Below, piece by piece: positions 26,132 to 35,840 of a stretch of DNA of 64,000 nucleotides. Both the position numbers and the translations under genes were made by a program. Source of the stretch: Verrucomicrobiota bacterium (lineage in GTDB: Bacteria > Verrucomicrobiota > Verrucomicrobiia > Chthoniobacterales > UBA6821); assembly GCA_021413925.1 (NCBI GenBank), contig JAIOPL010000003.1, positions 36,557-100,556 of the forward strand, written 5' to 3'. How positions within the stretch are numbered: the stretch's first letter is position 1; each line of letters opens with the position of its first letter. The notes below the pieces were generated by a model, which saw nothing but the letters and a program-made list of their open reading frames with translations, had not been told where the DNA came from and did not search any database.

Positions 26132-27334
26132 ATGCAGGAAAAAGCTCTCCTTCGTCACTGTCCGATCTGCGACTGCCGTGTCGGCAGGGTGATCCATACC
26201 CAGAACTTTCAATTAAGCGAGGGGCATCTCCTTCCTTCGGTTTGCGATTATGTTGTCTGTAATGCCTGCGGTTTTGTCTTTTCCGATACCGCGGTCGACC
26301 AGGCTGGATATGACGCTTACTACTCCGCCATGTCGAAGTATGCAGACAATGCTACCTCGACGGGTGCCGGCGTCCTTCCCTGGGATAAGGAGCGTCTAGA
26401 CGGCTTGGCGGATCAAGTGGCCGGTTTCTGCGACAAGCGCACCGCCCGTATTGTAGATATCGGATGCGCAAACGGAGGGCTCCTTACCGCCCTGCAGTCC
26501 AAGGGGTTCCTGAATGTCTTCGGCATCGATCCTTCGCCGGCTTGCGTGGAGGCCACGCTTAATCTCGCAAAGGGAGATGCTTGGGTTGGCACGTTGGCAT
26601 CTATTCCAGAGGAAGCGGGAACCTTTGACGGCATCATCCTTAGTCATGTCGTGGAGCATGTTAGGGACCTCTCGGCGGCCATGGAATTGGTGCATCGACT
26701 GCTGAATCCTGGAGGATGGGTTTACATCGAGGTGCCAGATGCTTCTCGCTACAAGGAGTTTCTCGTGGCCCCGTTTCAGGATTTCAATACTGAACACATC
26801 AATCACTTCTCGGAGACGAGTCTGGCCAATCTCTGTCGTCGTAACCGCTTCTTGCCTGAACTTAGCGGAACCAAGATCATCTACTCCTCGAAGGATATGC
26901 CCTACCCCGCGCTATTTTGGTTCGCACGGAAGTCGGAGGAACGCTCGCCTGTCGTTAAGGATGAATCACTTGAAGGATCCTTGGAGGATTATGTCGCGGC
27001 CTCCCATTTACTGATGGCCCGTATCGATGCAAATATCCGGAAGTTGATCAATGAATATCCCAAAATCATTGTTTGGGGAACTGGTCAACTGACCCTGAAG
27101 CTACTTTCCGATACTTGTCTGCGTGATGCCAACATAGCGGCTTTCGTGGATGGAAACCCTATCAATCAGGGCAAGTTGTTGCATGGCATCAAAGTCATTG
27201 CAGGTTCGGAAATCCATGCGCCGCAAATGCCTATTCTTGTCTGTTCGCTCATTAATGCGGATTCCATTCTGGAGACTATCCGCACTTTGAATCTTACGAA
27301 CCCTGTCGCCACCTTGCTCAAAGGATTAGAATGA
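26132..27334 (+). CDS. C-methyltransferase-like SAM enzyme with N-terminal zinc site
   Basis: The 400-residue protein begins with a zinc-binding CPICDCRVG ... CNACGFVFSD, continues with a class I SAM fold (VDIGCANGGLLTAL, ILSHVVEHVRDL), and ends with a Rossmann-like unit (IIVWGTGQLTLKLLSDT). This is the three-part layout of deoxysugar C-methyltransferases such as the TylC3 and NovU group. It overlaps the next start by four bases. In this context it could methylate C3 of a keto-deoxysugar. Related proteins of the same layout are annotated only as generic methyltransferases, so the substrate is open. Confidence 0.8.
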   Translation: MQEKALLRHCPICDCRVGRVIHTQNFQLSEGHLLPSVCDYVVCNACGFVFSDTAVDQAGYDAYYSAMSKYADNATSTGAGVLPWDKERLDGLADQVAGFCDKRTARIVDIGCANGGLLTALQSKGFLNVFGIDPSPACVEATLNLAKGDAWVGTLASIPEEAGTFDGIILSHVVEHVRDLSAAMELVHRLLNPGGWVYIEVPDASRYKEFLVAPFQDFNTEHINHFSETSLANLCRRNRFLPELSGTKIIYSSKDMPYPALFWFARKSEERSPVVKDESLEGSLEDYVAASHLLMARIDANIRKLINEYPKIIVWGTGQLTLKLLSDTCLRDANIAAFVDGNPINQGKLLHGIKVIAGSEIHAPQMPILVCSLINADSILETIRTLNLTNPVATLLKGLE

Positions 27335-29157
27335 GCCAGATCCGTCTTTCCGATTATATCTTCCAAACTCTCGCCGACAGAGGGCTCGACCATGTCTTTC
27401 TTGTCACTGGTGGGGGAGCGATGCACCTCAACGATGCCGTTGCCATCGAAAATCGGATTCACCGCATTTGCTGCCATCATGAGCAGGCCTGTGCGATCGC
27501 GGCGGAAGGCTACGCAAGGATCAGCGGCAAACCCGGCATTGTTAACGTCACGACCGGCCCCGGGGGGATCAACGCGCTGAACGGTGTCTTCGGAGCCTGG
27601 ACCGACTCGATTCCGATGCTTGTGATCTCCGGACAGGTAAAGCGGGAGACCATGATGCAGACCCATGGGTTGATCGGCCGGATCAGGCAACTCGGCGACC
27701 AGGAGGCGGACATCATCGGGATGGTCCGGGGAATCACCAAATACGCGGTCACGATCACGGAACCCGAGACGATTCGGTACCATCTGGAGAGGGCCATCCA
27801 TCTTGCTTCCAACGGCAGACCGGGGCCCTGCTGGATCGACATCCCGGTGGATGTCCAGGCCGCACAAGTCGATCCCGATACAATGCGCCCTTACAATCCT
27901 GCAGAGGATGACAAAAAAGTGGATCGAGCCGACCTGGAAGCCAAAGCCAAGGAGGTGCTCGCCTTGCTCAGTTCCGCGGAAAGACCGATCCTCCTGGCCG
28001 GCACAGGGGTGAGACTTGCGGGGGCTGAGGAACTGCTTCTCCGGGTAGCTGAAACCCTGCGGGTTCCGATCGCCACGGCCTGGACCCATGATCTGATCGC
28101 CTCTGATCATCCACTTTATGCCGGCAGGCAGGGGACCATTGGAACCCGCGCGGGAAATTTTACCGTTCAGAATGCCGACTTCGTCCTGATTCTCGGCAGC
28201 CGTCTCTGTATCCGGCAGATCAGTTACAACTGGTCGAGCTTTGCCCGTACGGCCCGCACTGCTCAGGTCGACATCGACCCGGCTGAACTCTCCAAGCCGA
28301 CATTCCAAGCCGATCTTCCGATTGAGGCCGATGTGCGCGACTTTCTGGAGATTCTGCTTCGCGAGTCCGGGCAAGGTCAGCCCACTGAGCTGGTGCAACG
28401 CGAAGATTGGCTCTCCTGGTGTCGTGAGCGCGTGGAGAGGAATCCTATCGTGCTTCAAAAGCATCGCACTGCTCCCCTCGGGCGTATCAACCAGTATCAT
28501 TTCATTGAGCTTCTTTTCTCTGAGGCTCACGATGATGCGGTCTTTGCCTGCGGGAATGCCACCGCCTGCATCACCCCCTTTCAGGCGGGCGTTCTGAAAA
28601 AAGGGCAGCGCCTGTTCAGCAACTCCGGTTCCGCCTCGATGGGCTATGATCTTCCTGCCGCCATCGGCGCTTCCGTTGCTGATCCTGGCAGGACAGTGAT
28701 CTGCCTTGCGGGAGATGGGAGTCTGCAGATGAACGTGCAGGAGTTTGCCACCCTTGCCTCGTTGAAGTTGCCCGTGAAAGTCTTCGTGCTGGAAAATGGT
28801 GGCTATCTCTCGATTCGATCCACCCAGCGCAATTTCTTTGGTCGCCTTGTGGGGGAGGGTCCGGAGAGCGGTCTCGGTTTTCCTGATTTCGTGAAACTTG
28901 CGGAAGCCTATGGTCTTCCCTCCCATCTTCTCGACACGGAGAATCCTGCCGCAGACATCTCGCGGGTCCTGAACGCGGATGGGCCTCAAGTTGTGGTGGT
29001 GCCGCTCGATCTGGATCAGGGCTTCGAGCCTAAGACCAGTTCCAAGCGCCTACCTGATGGACGCATGGTCACTGCTCCCTTGGAGGATATGGCGCCCTTT
29101 CTAGAGCGCGAAGAGTTTCTCTCCAATATGCTAGTTGAGCCCCTAAAGGATTGTTAA
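27331..29157 (+). CDS. Thiamine-diphosphate enzyme, acetolactate-synthase-like (YerE candidate)
   Basis: The 608-residue protein has the three domains of ThDP decarboxylases: a Pyr domain with the activating Glu in CCHHEQACAIAAEGYAR, a central FAD/DHS-like domain (ILLAGTGVRLAGAEELL), and a PP domain with GDGSLQMNVQEFATL and the closing ENGGY. It is not next to any ilv gene but sits in an rfbFGH cluster. The known precedent is YerE of Yersinia, which transfers an acetyl unit from pyruvate to C4 of CDP-4-keto-3,6-dideoxyglucose in yersiniose synthesis. I infer a similar carbon-branching reaction. The fold is firm and the pathway is inference. Confidence 0.82.
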   Translation: MSQIRLSDYIFQTLADRGLDHVFLVTGGGAMHLNDAVAIENRIHRICCHHEQACAIAAEGYARISGKPGIVNVTTGPGGINALNGVFGAWTDSIPMLVISGQVKRETMMQTHGLIGRIRQLGDQEADIIGMVRGITKYAVTITEPETIRYHLERAIHLASNGRPGPCWIDIPVDVQAAQVDPDTMRPYNPAEDDKKVDRADLEAKAKEVLALLSSAERPILLAGTGVRLAGAEELLLRVAETLRVPIATAWTHDLIASDHPLYAGRQGTIGTRAGNFTVQNADFVLILGSRLCIRQISYNWSSFARTARTAQVDIDPAELSKPTFQADLPIEADVRDFLEILLRESGQGQPTELVQREDWLSWCRERVERNPIVLQKHRTAPLGRINQYHFIELLFSEAHDDAVFACGNATACITPFQAGVLKKGQRLFSNSGSASMGYDLPAAIGASVADPGRTVICLAGDGSLQMNVQEFATLASLKLPVKVFVLENGGYLSIRSTQRNFFGRLVGEGPESGLGFPDFVKLAEAYGLPSHLLDTENPAADISRVLNADGPQVVVVPLDLDQGFEPKTSSKRLPDGRMVTAPLEDMAPFLEREEFLSNMLVEPLKDC

Positions 29158-30275
29158 TGGATATCTTGCGTAAAAGTCTAAGCGCCCTGCTGGAGACAGC
29201 TTCCCACCCGCTTCCTGAGCGGGACCTTCCGGAGATCGTCATTTATGGAGCTGGCAACTGCGGCAGGAAACTTGCCAAAACAACAATCGCCCAAGGAATA
29301 CGAGTCCTTGCCTTCCTGGATGCCAGGGCTGAATCCTTAAGAACGGTCGATGGGATACCCTGTCATTTGCCGGTCTCGGAAGAGGCCTGTGCCTTGGCTG
29401 CGAAAGGAATTCCGGCTATTCTTGGAGTCTTTAATTATGCGGCTGATCCGACACCGATCATTTCCCTTCTGAAGGAGATCGGATTCGCCTCGATCATCTC
29501 CTACTTTGAAATCCACGAGCGCCTCGGAATGGCGCCGGAGTTCTGGCTGGCACCCCGTCTTGGTTTGAATGAACGGAAGGAGGAAATCCTGAAAGGACTC
29601 GAGCTTTTTGGGGATCCCGTAAGCCGGCAGGTCTATCACGATCATCTGGCTTTCCGCCTGACCTTTGACCAGAGCCTGCTGGCCTCTCCTTTGATCGAGA
29701 CGCAGTATGCTCCTGCGGATCTTCCTCCTCCTCGTCAACCGATGCGACTCGTTGACGGGGGGGCCTTCATCGGCGACACAGTTGATTTTTTTCTCGATCA
29801 GGGGGTCCGGATAGAAGCTGTGGCCGCGTTTGAGCCTGACATGATCAATTTCCGGAAGCTGGTCGATGCGTCAACCCGCTACACAGCAGAGGGCATCGAG
29901 ACATTGCTCTATCCCTGTGGCATCGGCGGAGAGACCGGAATGCTACGGTTCCAAAGCGGACAGGGAGCAGGGAGTCAGTTGACCGAGAGTGGTGATCTCC
30001 ATGTGCAGGTGATGGCTCTTGACGATGTGCTGCCGAATTTCAAACCCACCCTGATAAAGTTGGATATCGAAGGCGCAGAGATTGAAGCTCTGAATGGCGC
30101 CCGACGAACAATCCAGCAAGGAATGCCAGATCTAGCCGTTTGCGTTTACCATACGCCTACCCATCTTTGGGAAATTCCCCAACTGATAAGGAAGCTTTTC
30201 CCCGCTTATCGACTCTCTTTACGGGCTCATCGATTCAATGGGTTTGACACTGTTCTTTACGCGAGCAAGAGATGA
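29157..30275 (+). CDS. FkbM family methyltransferase with N-terminal Rossmann domain
   Basis: The 372-residue protein has an N-terminal nucleotide-binding-like unit (IVIYGAGNCGRKLAKTTI) and a C-terminal FkbM SAM domain (RLVDGGAFIGDTVDFFLDQG, AFEPDMINFRKL, TLIKLDIEGAEIEALNGA). FkbM enzymes are mostly sugar O-methyltransferases. It overlaps the previous stop by one base (TAATG) and the next start by four, within the cluster's tightest operon stretch. Confidence 0.88.
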   Translation: MDILRKSLSALLETASHPLPERDLPEIVIYGAGNCGRKLAKTTIAQGIRVLAFLDARAESLRTVDGIPCHLPVSEEACALAAKGIPAILGVFNYAADPTPIISLLKEIGFASIISYFEIHERLGMAPEFWLAPRLGLNERKEEILKGLELFGDPVSRQVYHDHLAFRLTFDQSLLASPLIETQYAPADLPPPRQPMRLVDGGAFIGDTVDFFLDQGVRIEAVAAFEPDMINFRKLVDASTRYTAEGIETLLYPCGIGGETGMLRFQSGQGAGSQLTESGDLHVQVMALDDVLPNFKPTLIKLDIEGAEIEALNGARRTIQQGMPDLAVCVYHTPTHLWEIPQLIRKLFPAYRLSLRAHRFNGFDTVLYASKR

Positions 30276-30928
30276 CTAGAAGAGTCTTCAGGAATATTAT
30301 CTTTGATCTCGATGGGACATTGATCGATTCGTTTCCCGGAATTCTTGAGTCATTAGGACATGCTGTCGTACAAGTGAATCCCTCCCTGGATCTGACTGAG
30401 CTCAAGACGCATATCGGCCCCCCATTGCCAGAAATGCTCTCGAGAATGTGGCCTCAGCACGATGAGGAGATAAGAAAAAAGGTATTGTACGAGTTCCGAT
30501 CAGATTACAATAACCGGGGCTTTCTCTTTTCAGTCGCCTATCCTGGAATTCCGGAGGCCCTGCATCAATTCCAAGCCTTGGGGATTGCGCTCTTCGTGCT
30601 GACCAATAAGCCCAAAGCTCCGACCAGAAGGATTCTCGCACATCTGGGGTTGGAATTTCATTTTAGGGAAATCCTATCCCCCGATTCGATTCAACCGCCT
30701 CTTTCCAGCAAGTCTGAGGGGGCGCTTCTCCTCGCCAAGAAACACTCGCTAATAGCTTCCGAGACTTTGCTTGTAGGGGATAGTCCAGATGATCTGAAGG
30801 CGGCACGGGCAGTCGGATTCGCATTTATGGAAGCCGGGTATGGTTATGGACAGTTTGACGAAATTGTCACAGGGAAAGAGTGGTTGCGGTTGAAAAGCTC
30901 CACCGATCTGGCCAAGGTAATTGACTGA
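30272..30928 (+). CDS. HAD-superfamily phosphatase
   Basis: The 218-residue HAD hydrolase has motif [12 protein letters not shown], motif II VLTNKPK and motif [14 protein letters not shown], with a helical cap as in phosphoglycolate phosphatase-like proteins. It sits between an FkbM and a NeuB-like gene and could dephosphorylate a sugar phosphate, for example the product of the synthase that follows. The substrate cannot be told from sequence. Confidence 0.85.
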   Translation: MTRRVFRNIIFDLDGTLIDSFPGILESLGHAVVQVNPSLDLTELKTHIGPPLPEMLSRMWPQHDEEIRKKVLYEFRSDYNNRGFLFSVAYPGIPEALHQFQALGIALFVLTNKPKAPTRRILAHLGLEFHFREILSPDSIQPPLSSKSEGALLLAKKHSLIASETLLVGDSPDDLKAARAVGFAFMEAGYGYGQFDEIVTGKEWLRLKSSTDLAKVID

Positions 30929-30941
30929 ACCAATTTTACAA

Positions 30942-32024
30942 ATGATCAACCGCGACTTTTTTGACGAACTCTTCGTCCTCGAGATGGCTAATAACCATTG
31001 GGGAAGTTTGGAGCGTGGTCTGAAGATCATCGACGCCTTCTCCAAGATTGTCCGATTCAACAATGTCCGTGCGACGATCAAGTTGCAGTTCCGTGATGTT
31101 CACAACTTCATCCACAAGGACTTCAAGGATCGTACCGACATCCGCTACATCAAGAAGACGCTCGACACGCGTCTTTCCAAGGAGGATCTCGCCACTCTGG
31201 TCGATGCCATTCGTCAGTCTGGATGTATACCAAGTGCCACGCCATTCGACGAGGCCTCGGTCGATCTGTGTGAGGAACTTGACCTGCCGGTCATCAAACT
31301 GGCCAGTTCGGATGTCAATGACTGGTTCCTGATCGAGCGCATTGCTAAGACCAAGAAGCCGGTGCTTGCTTCTTCTGGAGGATCATCGCTTAAGGATCTG
31401 GATGATTTGGTAACCTTCTTTGACAATCGCAAGATTCCTCTCGGACTGAACCACTGCGTCTCCCTCTACCCGACCCAGCAGGCCGATCTGGAGCTCAACC
31501 AGATCGATTATCTCCGCAACCGCTATCCGCAGAACACGATCGGTCTCTCAACCCATGAGTATGAGGACTGGGAGGCTAGCCTCACGATTGCTTATGCGAA
31601 GGGGGCCCGTACCTTTGAGCGTCACATTGACATCGAGGATGGAGGCATCTCCGTATCTCCCTACTGCTCGATACCCCATCAGATCGACACGTGGTTCAAG
31701 ACCTTCCGCAAAGTGAAGCGGATGTGCGGCACCCCCGGTGTCGCGAAGCGTCGCTGCCCCGCCGAGGAGGTCAAGTACCTCGACGCTCTTGTGCGCGGCG
31801 TCTATGCCAAGCGCGACCTGAAGAAAGGGGAATCGATTTCCGATGAGGATGTCTACCTGGCTGTTCCGCTTCAGAAAGGGCAACTCTCCTGCCGTGAGAT
31901 CATGAGGGGGCAGACGCTTCTGGCTGATATTCCCAAGGATCATCCCCTGCTTATCGACGGAGTTGATACCCCGTACGCTTATGATGAAGAGCTCAAAGCT
32001 CTCATTTATGAGCGTGGTATCTAA
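30942..32024 (+). CDS. NeuB-like sialic/nonulosonic acid synthase family protein
   Basis: The 360-residue protein has the NeuB barrel ([88 protein letters not shown]) and a C-terminal SAF/antifreeze-like domain ([15 protein letters not shown]). NeuB enzymes join phosphoenolpyruvate to a 6-carbon amino sugar. The other genes of a nonulosonate pathway (NeuC-like epimerase, NeuA cytidylyltransferase) are not in this window, so the protein may make another ketoacid. ATG 30942 is preferred to the TTG at 30921, which would overlap the HAD gene. Confidence 0.82.
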   Translation: MINRDFFDELFVLEMANNHWGSLERGLKIIDAFSKIVRFNNVRATIKLQFRDVHNFIHKDFKDRTDIRYIKKTLDTRLSKEDLATLVDAIRQSGCIPSATPFDEASVDLCEELDLPVIKLASSDVNDWFLIERIAKTKKPVLASSGGSSLKDLDDLVTFFDNRKIPLGLNHCVSLYPTQQADLELNQIDYLRNRYPQNTIGLSTHEYEDWEASLTIAYAKGARTFERHIDIEDGGISVSPYCSIPHQIDTWFKTFRKVKRMCGTPGVAKRRCPAEEVKYLDALVRGVYAKRDLKKGESISDEDVYLAVPLQKGQLSCREIMRGQTLLADIPKDHPLLIDGVDTPYAYDEELKALIYERGI

Positions 32025-32050
32025 GAGATTCCAGGCTGCCATCCCCCATC

Positions 32051-32980
32051 GTGAAGAAGATCAGCATTGTTTCCGGTTGCTTCAACGAAGCTGGAAATGT
32101 CGAGGAACTCGTGGCTCGGGTGGCCAAGGTGATGGAGTCCTTGCCGGGCTTCGAGTACGAGCAGATCATCATCGACAATGCCTCCACAGATGGAACTCAG
32201 GAGATTCTGAGGAAACTGGCGGCTGGCAATCCCCGGCTGAAGTTGATCCTGAATGCCAGAAACTTCGGGCATATCCGCTCACCCTATCATGGTCTGATGC
32301 AGGCTTCGGGAGATGCAGCGATCTATCTAGCCTCCGATTTGCAGGAACCGCCGGAGTTGATTCCTGAGATGATCAAGAAGTGGGAGGAGGGTGCTAAGGC
32401 CGTGGTTGCGATCAAAGAATCAAGCGACGAATCGACCCTCTTCTTCGCAGTTCGGCGACTCTATTACCTGCTGGTGGAGGGCCTCGCTGAGTTCAAGACC
32501 GTGAAGAATTTCACCGGCTTTGGTCTCTATGATCGTGTGATCCTGGATTACTGCCGCAAGGTGGCTGATCCCTACCCCTACTTCAGGGGTCAGATTTCCG
32601 AGATCGGCCTCCCGATCGCCGAGATTTCGTATCATCAACCGGCCCGTAAGCGCGGAATCACGAAAAACAACTTCTTCACCCTTTATGATCTGGCGATGCT
32701 CGGCATTACCAATCACTCCAAGGTGCCGCTGAGGTTGGCCGCCATGTTGGGCTTTGTAATGGCAATCTTCAGTCTTCTCGTTGCCTTGGTTTACCTGATC
32801 TACAAGCTGATCTTTTGGTACAGCCTGCCTGTCGGTACGGCGCCGCTGGTGATAGGCCTCTTCTTCTTCGCTTCAGTCCAGCTCTTCTTCATTGGCATCC
32901 TGGGCGAGTATATCGGGGCGATCCACACACAGGTTCTTAAGAGACCGTTGGTTGTTGAAAAGGAGCGAATCAACTTCTAA
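32051..32980 (+). CDS. Polyprenyl-phosphate glycosyltransferase (GT2, GtrB-like)
   Basis: The GTG-started 309-residue protein has SIVSGCFNEAGNVEELVARV, IIIDNASTDGT, a DxD equivalent in YLASDLQEPPEL, and two C-terminal helices (about 230-257 and 265-290). It resembles the gene at 8224 in architecture and probably charges undecaprenyl phosphate with a sugar that a GT-C partner uses. The YfhO-like membrane protein directly downstream is a candidate partner. Confidence 0.87.
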   Translation: MKKISIVSGCFNEAGNVEELVARVAKVMESLPGFEYEQIIIDNASTDGTQEILRKLAAGNPRLKLILNARNFGHIRSPYHGLMQASGDAAIYLASDLQEPPELIPEMIKKWEEGAKAVVAIKESSDESTLFFAVRRLYYLLVEGLAEFKTVKNFTGFGLYDRVILDYCRKVADPYPYFRGQISEIGLPIAEISYHQPARKRGITKNNFFTLYDLAMLGITNHSKVPLRLAAMLGFVMAIFSLLVALVYLIYKLIFWYSLPVGTAPLVIGLFFFASVQLFFIGILGEYIGAIHTQVLKRPLVVEKERINF

Positions 32981-32990
32981 ATCAAAAAAT

Positions 32991-33060
32991 TTTACCATGA
33001 AGGGCATGGAGACCACAAAGTTGGAGGGAGGTTTTTTCTTCATGACCTTTATAGTTTATC
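32991..33060. repeat. ACCATGAAG-type palindromic repeat, degenerate copy
   Basis: TTTACCATGAAGGGCATGGA at the left and CTTCATGACCTTTATAGTTT at the right form a degenerate version of the palindrome at 24997. It fills the spacer before the YfhO-like gene. Confidence 0.6.
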
Positions 33061-33084
33061 TGAAACCCTCTTACGATCCTGATT

Positions 33085-35469
33085 ATGTCATCGAAAAACA
33101 CATCCCTCTCCCCCTCTGAAACAAGCCTTCGGTGGCCTTTCTGGGGCGGGCTAGTCTTTATTCTAATTATTGCGGTTGGGTGGTTGCTTCAGGCCCCTTC
33201 CCGAGAGGAACTTTTCGGGGATACTGGAAAGCTCTGGGATATGCTGAAGGGCCCAGTGGCGGGATGGACTCCTAATTACATGCTTGGGCATAGCTCCGTA
33301 GCCTATGATGTGGCGGCGTTGGCGACCTTCCTTGCAAAATCGGCGATGTTACTCTTTGGCGGTTTATTGGGTTCCTTCATCACCCTCAAGCTATTGATTT
33401 TGAGTTTTATTCCGCTGAGCGCCCTCTCCATGTGGGCCCTGACCAAGCGGCTCGGATTCGGGCGTTCGATGTCCTCATGGATTGCGCTGGTGTACATCCT
33501 TCTTCCCTCGATCCATGTGGCGATAGGCAACTACGAACACTGGACTGTAGGACTCTGCTTTGTCTTCACTCCCCTGATCCTGCGAGGGATCGTTGCAGTT
33601 GCAGAGGAAGGCTCTCCACGTGAGATCGTGGGACTTGGACTCGCTGCTGCAGCCCTTGCATTAAGCTACACAAAGATCGCCGTTGTGATGTCGCCGATGC
33701 TGCTTATCTGGACTGCAGAGGTCCTTCGTCAGAACCGCCTTCATCTCCGCCGCGCATTGATCGGTTATGGGTTTGCCATACTTGTTGCGATTGGCACGGC
33801 GGTGATCTTCCTTCTGCCTGGATCCAGAGAGTTCGGATTCGCGGCGGGATTTCTCTTTGATCCTGTTGATGGCTGGAAGCATCACTACGCCTTCAAGACG
33901 CCTCTACTCTGGATCGACATTTGGGGATTCCTGACCAAGGGTAATCCGGAACTGATGGGGGATGCCCAGATGTTCCAGATTGGTCTGATCCCGCTTCTGG
34001 CCCTCTCGCTGGCGCTTTCACTCTCCAATCTTGCCGAGTGGCGGGCATCGAAGCTTGGACGCTGGTTCCTGACTCTGAGCGGGTGCTGGCTTCTCTCGAT
34101 CTGGTTCGCTTCCGGTCCCGATGGGATTCTGCTCGGGCACATCAATGTCCTTAAGACCTCCCAAGGACTGCCGGATACATCGATCCCGATTCTATGGCTC
34201 TCAGTCATCTGGATTGGCTGGCTGATCTACAAAACCGCATCGCAGTTACTTCCCAATTATAAGTTGGTATCCGCTCTCGTTACGGTGATCGTACTAGTGG
34301 TGCCGGTCTTCAAGATTGCGGAGTTCTTACCTCTTTTTAACGACATCCGGGCCCCCGAGTCATTCTGGAGCGTGGGTGGATTCTGCTGTCTCGCCGCCGC
34401 GGTGGGGATGGCCTTCTGGATGCTTTTCACTGAGGTCGTGAGGTCAGCATGGCGCAAGCCACTCGCGATAGCTGTGGGAGTGGTCCTGTTGGTTGAACTC
34501 TATCCGATTCACTCGGCCTACTGGACTCGCGGAATGGATCGCCAGCTCTTCACGGAGTATGATCAGGCTGCTGCTTTCCTCAAGACGGCACCTCTCCAGG
34601 GACGTGTTCATCCTCTCAGTGGGCGATATTTCTACCTCACTCTTCCCGAGAAGGCAGGACGTGCTATCGACAGTGAATCACTGCTACGCCACTTCCAGCT
34701 AAAGTGGGTCCGTCATTTGGAAGCGGCCGGTAACGCATCGGGCGATTCGTTAAGGAGCTTCATGAATGTGGTTGGTGTCGCCTATATCCTGCTCGATAAG
34801 GAGGATCCCTTCTCGCCTAAGCAGATGCAGGATTTCTTTCGATCCGTTTATCCAGTGGTTTTTGAGAACCGCTACTTCGCGGTGCTGGCAAATCCCGGAA
34901 CTCTTTACCCCGCTTTCCTGGCCCATGATTTTGTCTCGCTGCCTCCTGACAGCTACGCGATGGCGCCGGCCGCTCTACAACTCCTGAATCAGAATATCGC
35001 TACGGTGGAGATGGCTGCTCCTAATCCCTCGATCCCAGGCTTCGCCGGAATGGCCAAAGGCGCCAACCAGATCGAATTGCAGGCGCAATACCAGGGTAAG
35101 GCGGGACAGCCATTCGGTCGAGTCCCTCTTGTTGGCAACCGCATGGATGACTACCAGCGGATGACCTATCAGCTTCCCCCGACCGCCTCGGGATGGCTCG
35201 TGGTCTCCGAGGCGTATCATCCTGACTGGACCGTGACGATCGATGGGAAGTCTGCGCAGACGACCCGGGCCGAGGCCGCGTTGCTTGGCACCTTTGTGGC
35301 GGCTGGCTCCCATGAAGTGACCTTCAAGTTCAAGGCTCCCGCTTGGTACTCCCTCTGCCTCGCTCTTGGCACTCTCAGCTGGATCGTGGCACTCGCGGCC
35401 CTTCTTTACCTTCCCTCAAAATGGGCTCCCTCCAAATGGCGTGAGTGGTGGGTGTCAGGAAAGGCGTAA
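33085..35469 (+). CDS. YfhO-like large membrane protein
   Basis: The 794-residue protein has about twelve hydrophobic segments to residue 475, then a long soluble part, and a last helix near 765-785. The C-terminal soluble part ends with a beta domain containing SGWLVVSEAYHPDWTVTIDG and GSHEVTFKFKAPAW, which is the hallmark of YfhO/GT-C-like proteins thought to glycosylate teichoic or other wall polymers with polyprenyl-linked donors. An acidic first loop (SREELFGDTGKLWDM) would be the catalytic side. The GT2 just upstream could provide its donor. Confidence 0.75.
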   Translation: MSSKNTSLSPSETSLRWPFWGGLVFILIIAVGWLLQAPSREELFGDTGKLWDMLKGPVAGWTPNYMLGHSSVAYDVAALATFLAKSAMLLFGGLLGSFITLKLLILSFIPLSALSMWALTKRLGFGRSMSSWIALVYILLPSIHVAIGNYEHWTVGLCFVFTPLILRGIVAVAEEGSPREIVGLGLAAAALALSYTKIAVVMSPMLLIWTAEVLRQNRLHLRRALIGYGFAILVAIGTAVIFLLPGSREFGFAAGFLFDPVDGWKHHYAFKTPLLWIDIWGFLTKGNPELMGDAQMFQIGLIPLLALSLALSLSNLAEWRASKLGRWFLTLSGCWLLSIWFASGPDGILLGHINVLKTSQGLPDTSIPILWLSVIWIGWLIYKTASQLLPNYKLVSALVTVIVLVVPVFKIAEFLPLFNDIRAPESFWSVGGFCCLAAAVGMAFWMLFTEVVRSAWRKPLAIAVGVVLLVELYPIHSAYWTRGMDRQLFTEYDQAAAFLKTAPLQGRVHPLSGRYFYLTLPEKAGRAIDSESLLRHFQLKWVRHLEAAGNASGDSLRSFMNVVGVAYILLDKEDPFSPKQMQDFFRSVYPVVFENRYFAVLANPGTLYPAFLAHDFVSLPPDSYAMAPAALQLLNQNIATVEMAAPNPSIPGFAGMAKGANQIELQAQYQGKAGQPFGRVPLVGNRMDDYQRMTYQLPPTASGWLVVSEAYHPDWTVTIDGKSAQTTRAEAALLGTFVAAGSHEVTFKFKAPAWYSLCLALGTLSWIVALAALLYLPSKWAPSKWREWWVSGKA

Positions 35470-35840
35470 GTCTAAAGGCTGAAGGCGTAAGTTAAAGGGA
35501 TGAGGGGTCAACTATCCTATGGCGGCATCCCTTTCATCTACTTCATCCCTGTGAATTCTTGTTGTAGTTTCGCTTTTTTGCGTGAGATCAAGCTTCCGGA
35601 TTCCCTCCGTCTCCGTAGTGGTCATCTGGCAAAATTCATGATGGAATGTCATCTTGTACCGCCCTGTTCGGCCTCCCGCTTTTCAAGTCACGACTCCCAA
35701 TCATGTTTACTGTCCATACCTATGGGTTTACCCACGGCGAAGGGCGGCAGCATGGCCGAGCAATCCTATCGTTAATGGAGTTATTTTGAACCAAGTAATC
35801 TAAAAGCCTTCGACCTTCGACTCTCGTCTCTCGACTTACT
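35470..35840. other. Spacer with repeat words, no gene recognised
   Basis: The 371 bases hold a GTCTAAAGGCTGAAGGCG word at the left, a repeat copy at 35804-35838, and a non-repetitive middle. A 91-codon frame at 35500-35775 has an unconvincing composition and no family resemblance, so I do not call it. Confidence 0.5.
35804..35838 (+). repeat. CTCTCGAC-type spacer repeat before rfbB
   Basis: AAGCCTTCGACCTTCGACTC followed by TCGTCTCTCGAC ends two bases before the rfbB start and contains no recognisable ribosome site. Confidence 0.6.

Noticed and set aside
27166..28989. A 607-codon leftward open frame opposite the ThDP enzyme gene
   Set aside because: It is exactly antisense to a strongly recognised gene, and its residue composition (His, Gly, Arg rich) has no family resemblance; it is a high-GC shadow.
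35500..35775. A 91-codon frame before rfbB
   Set aside because: Its composition is irregular, it has no ribosome site and no family resemblance.
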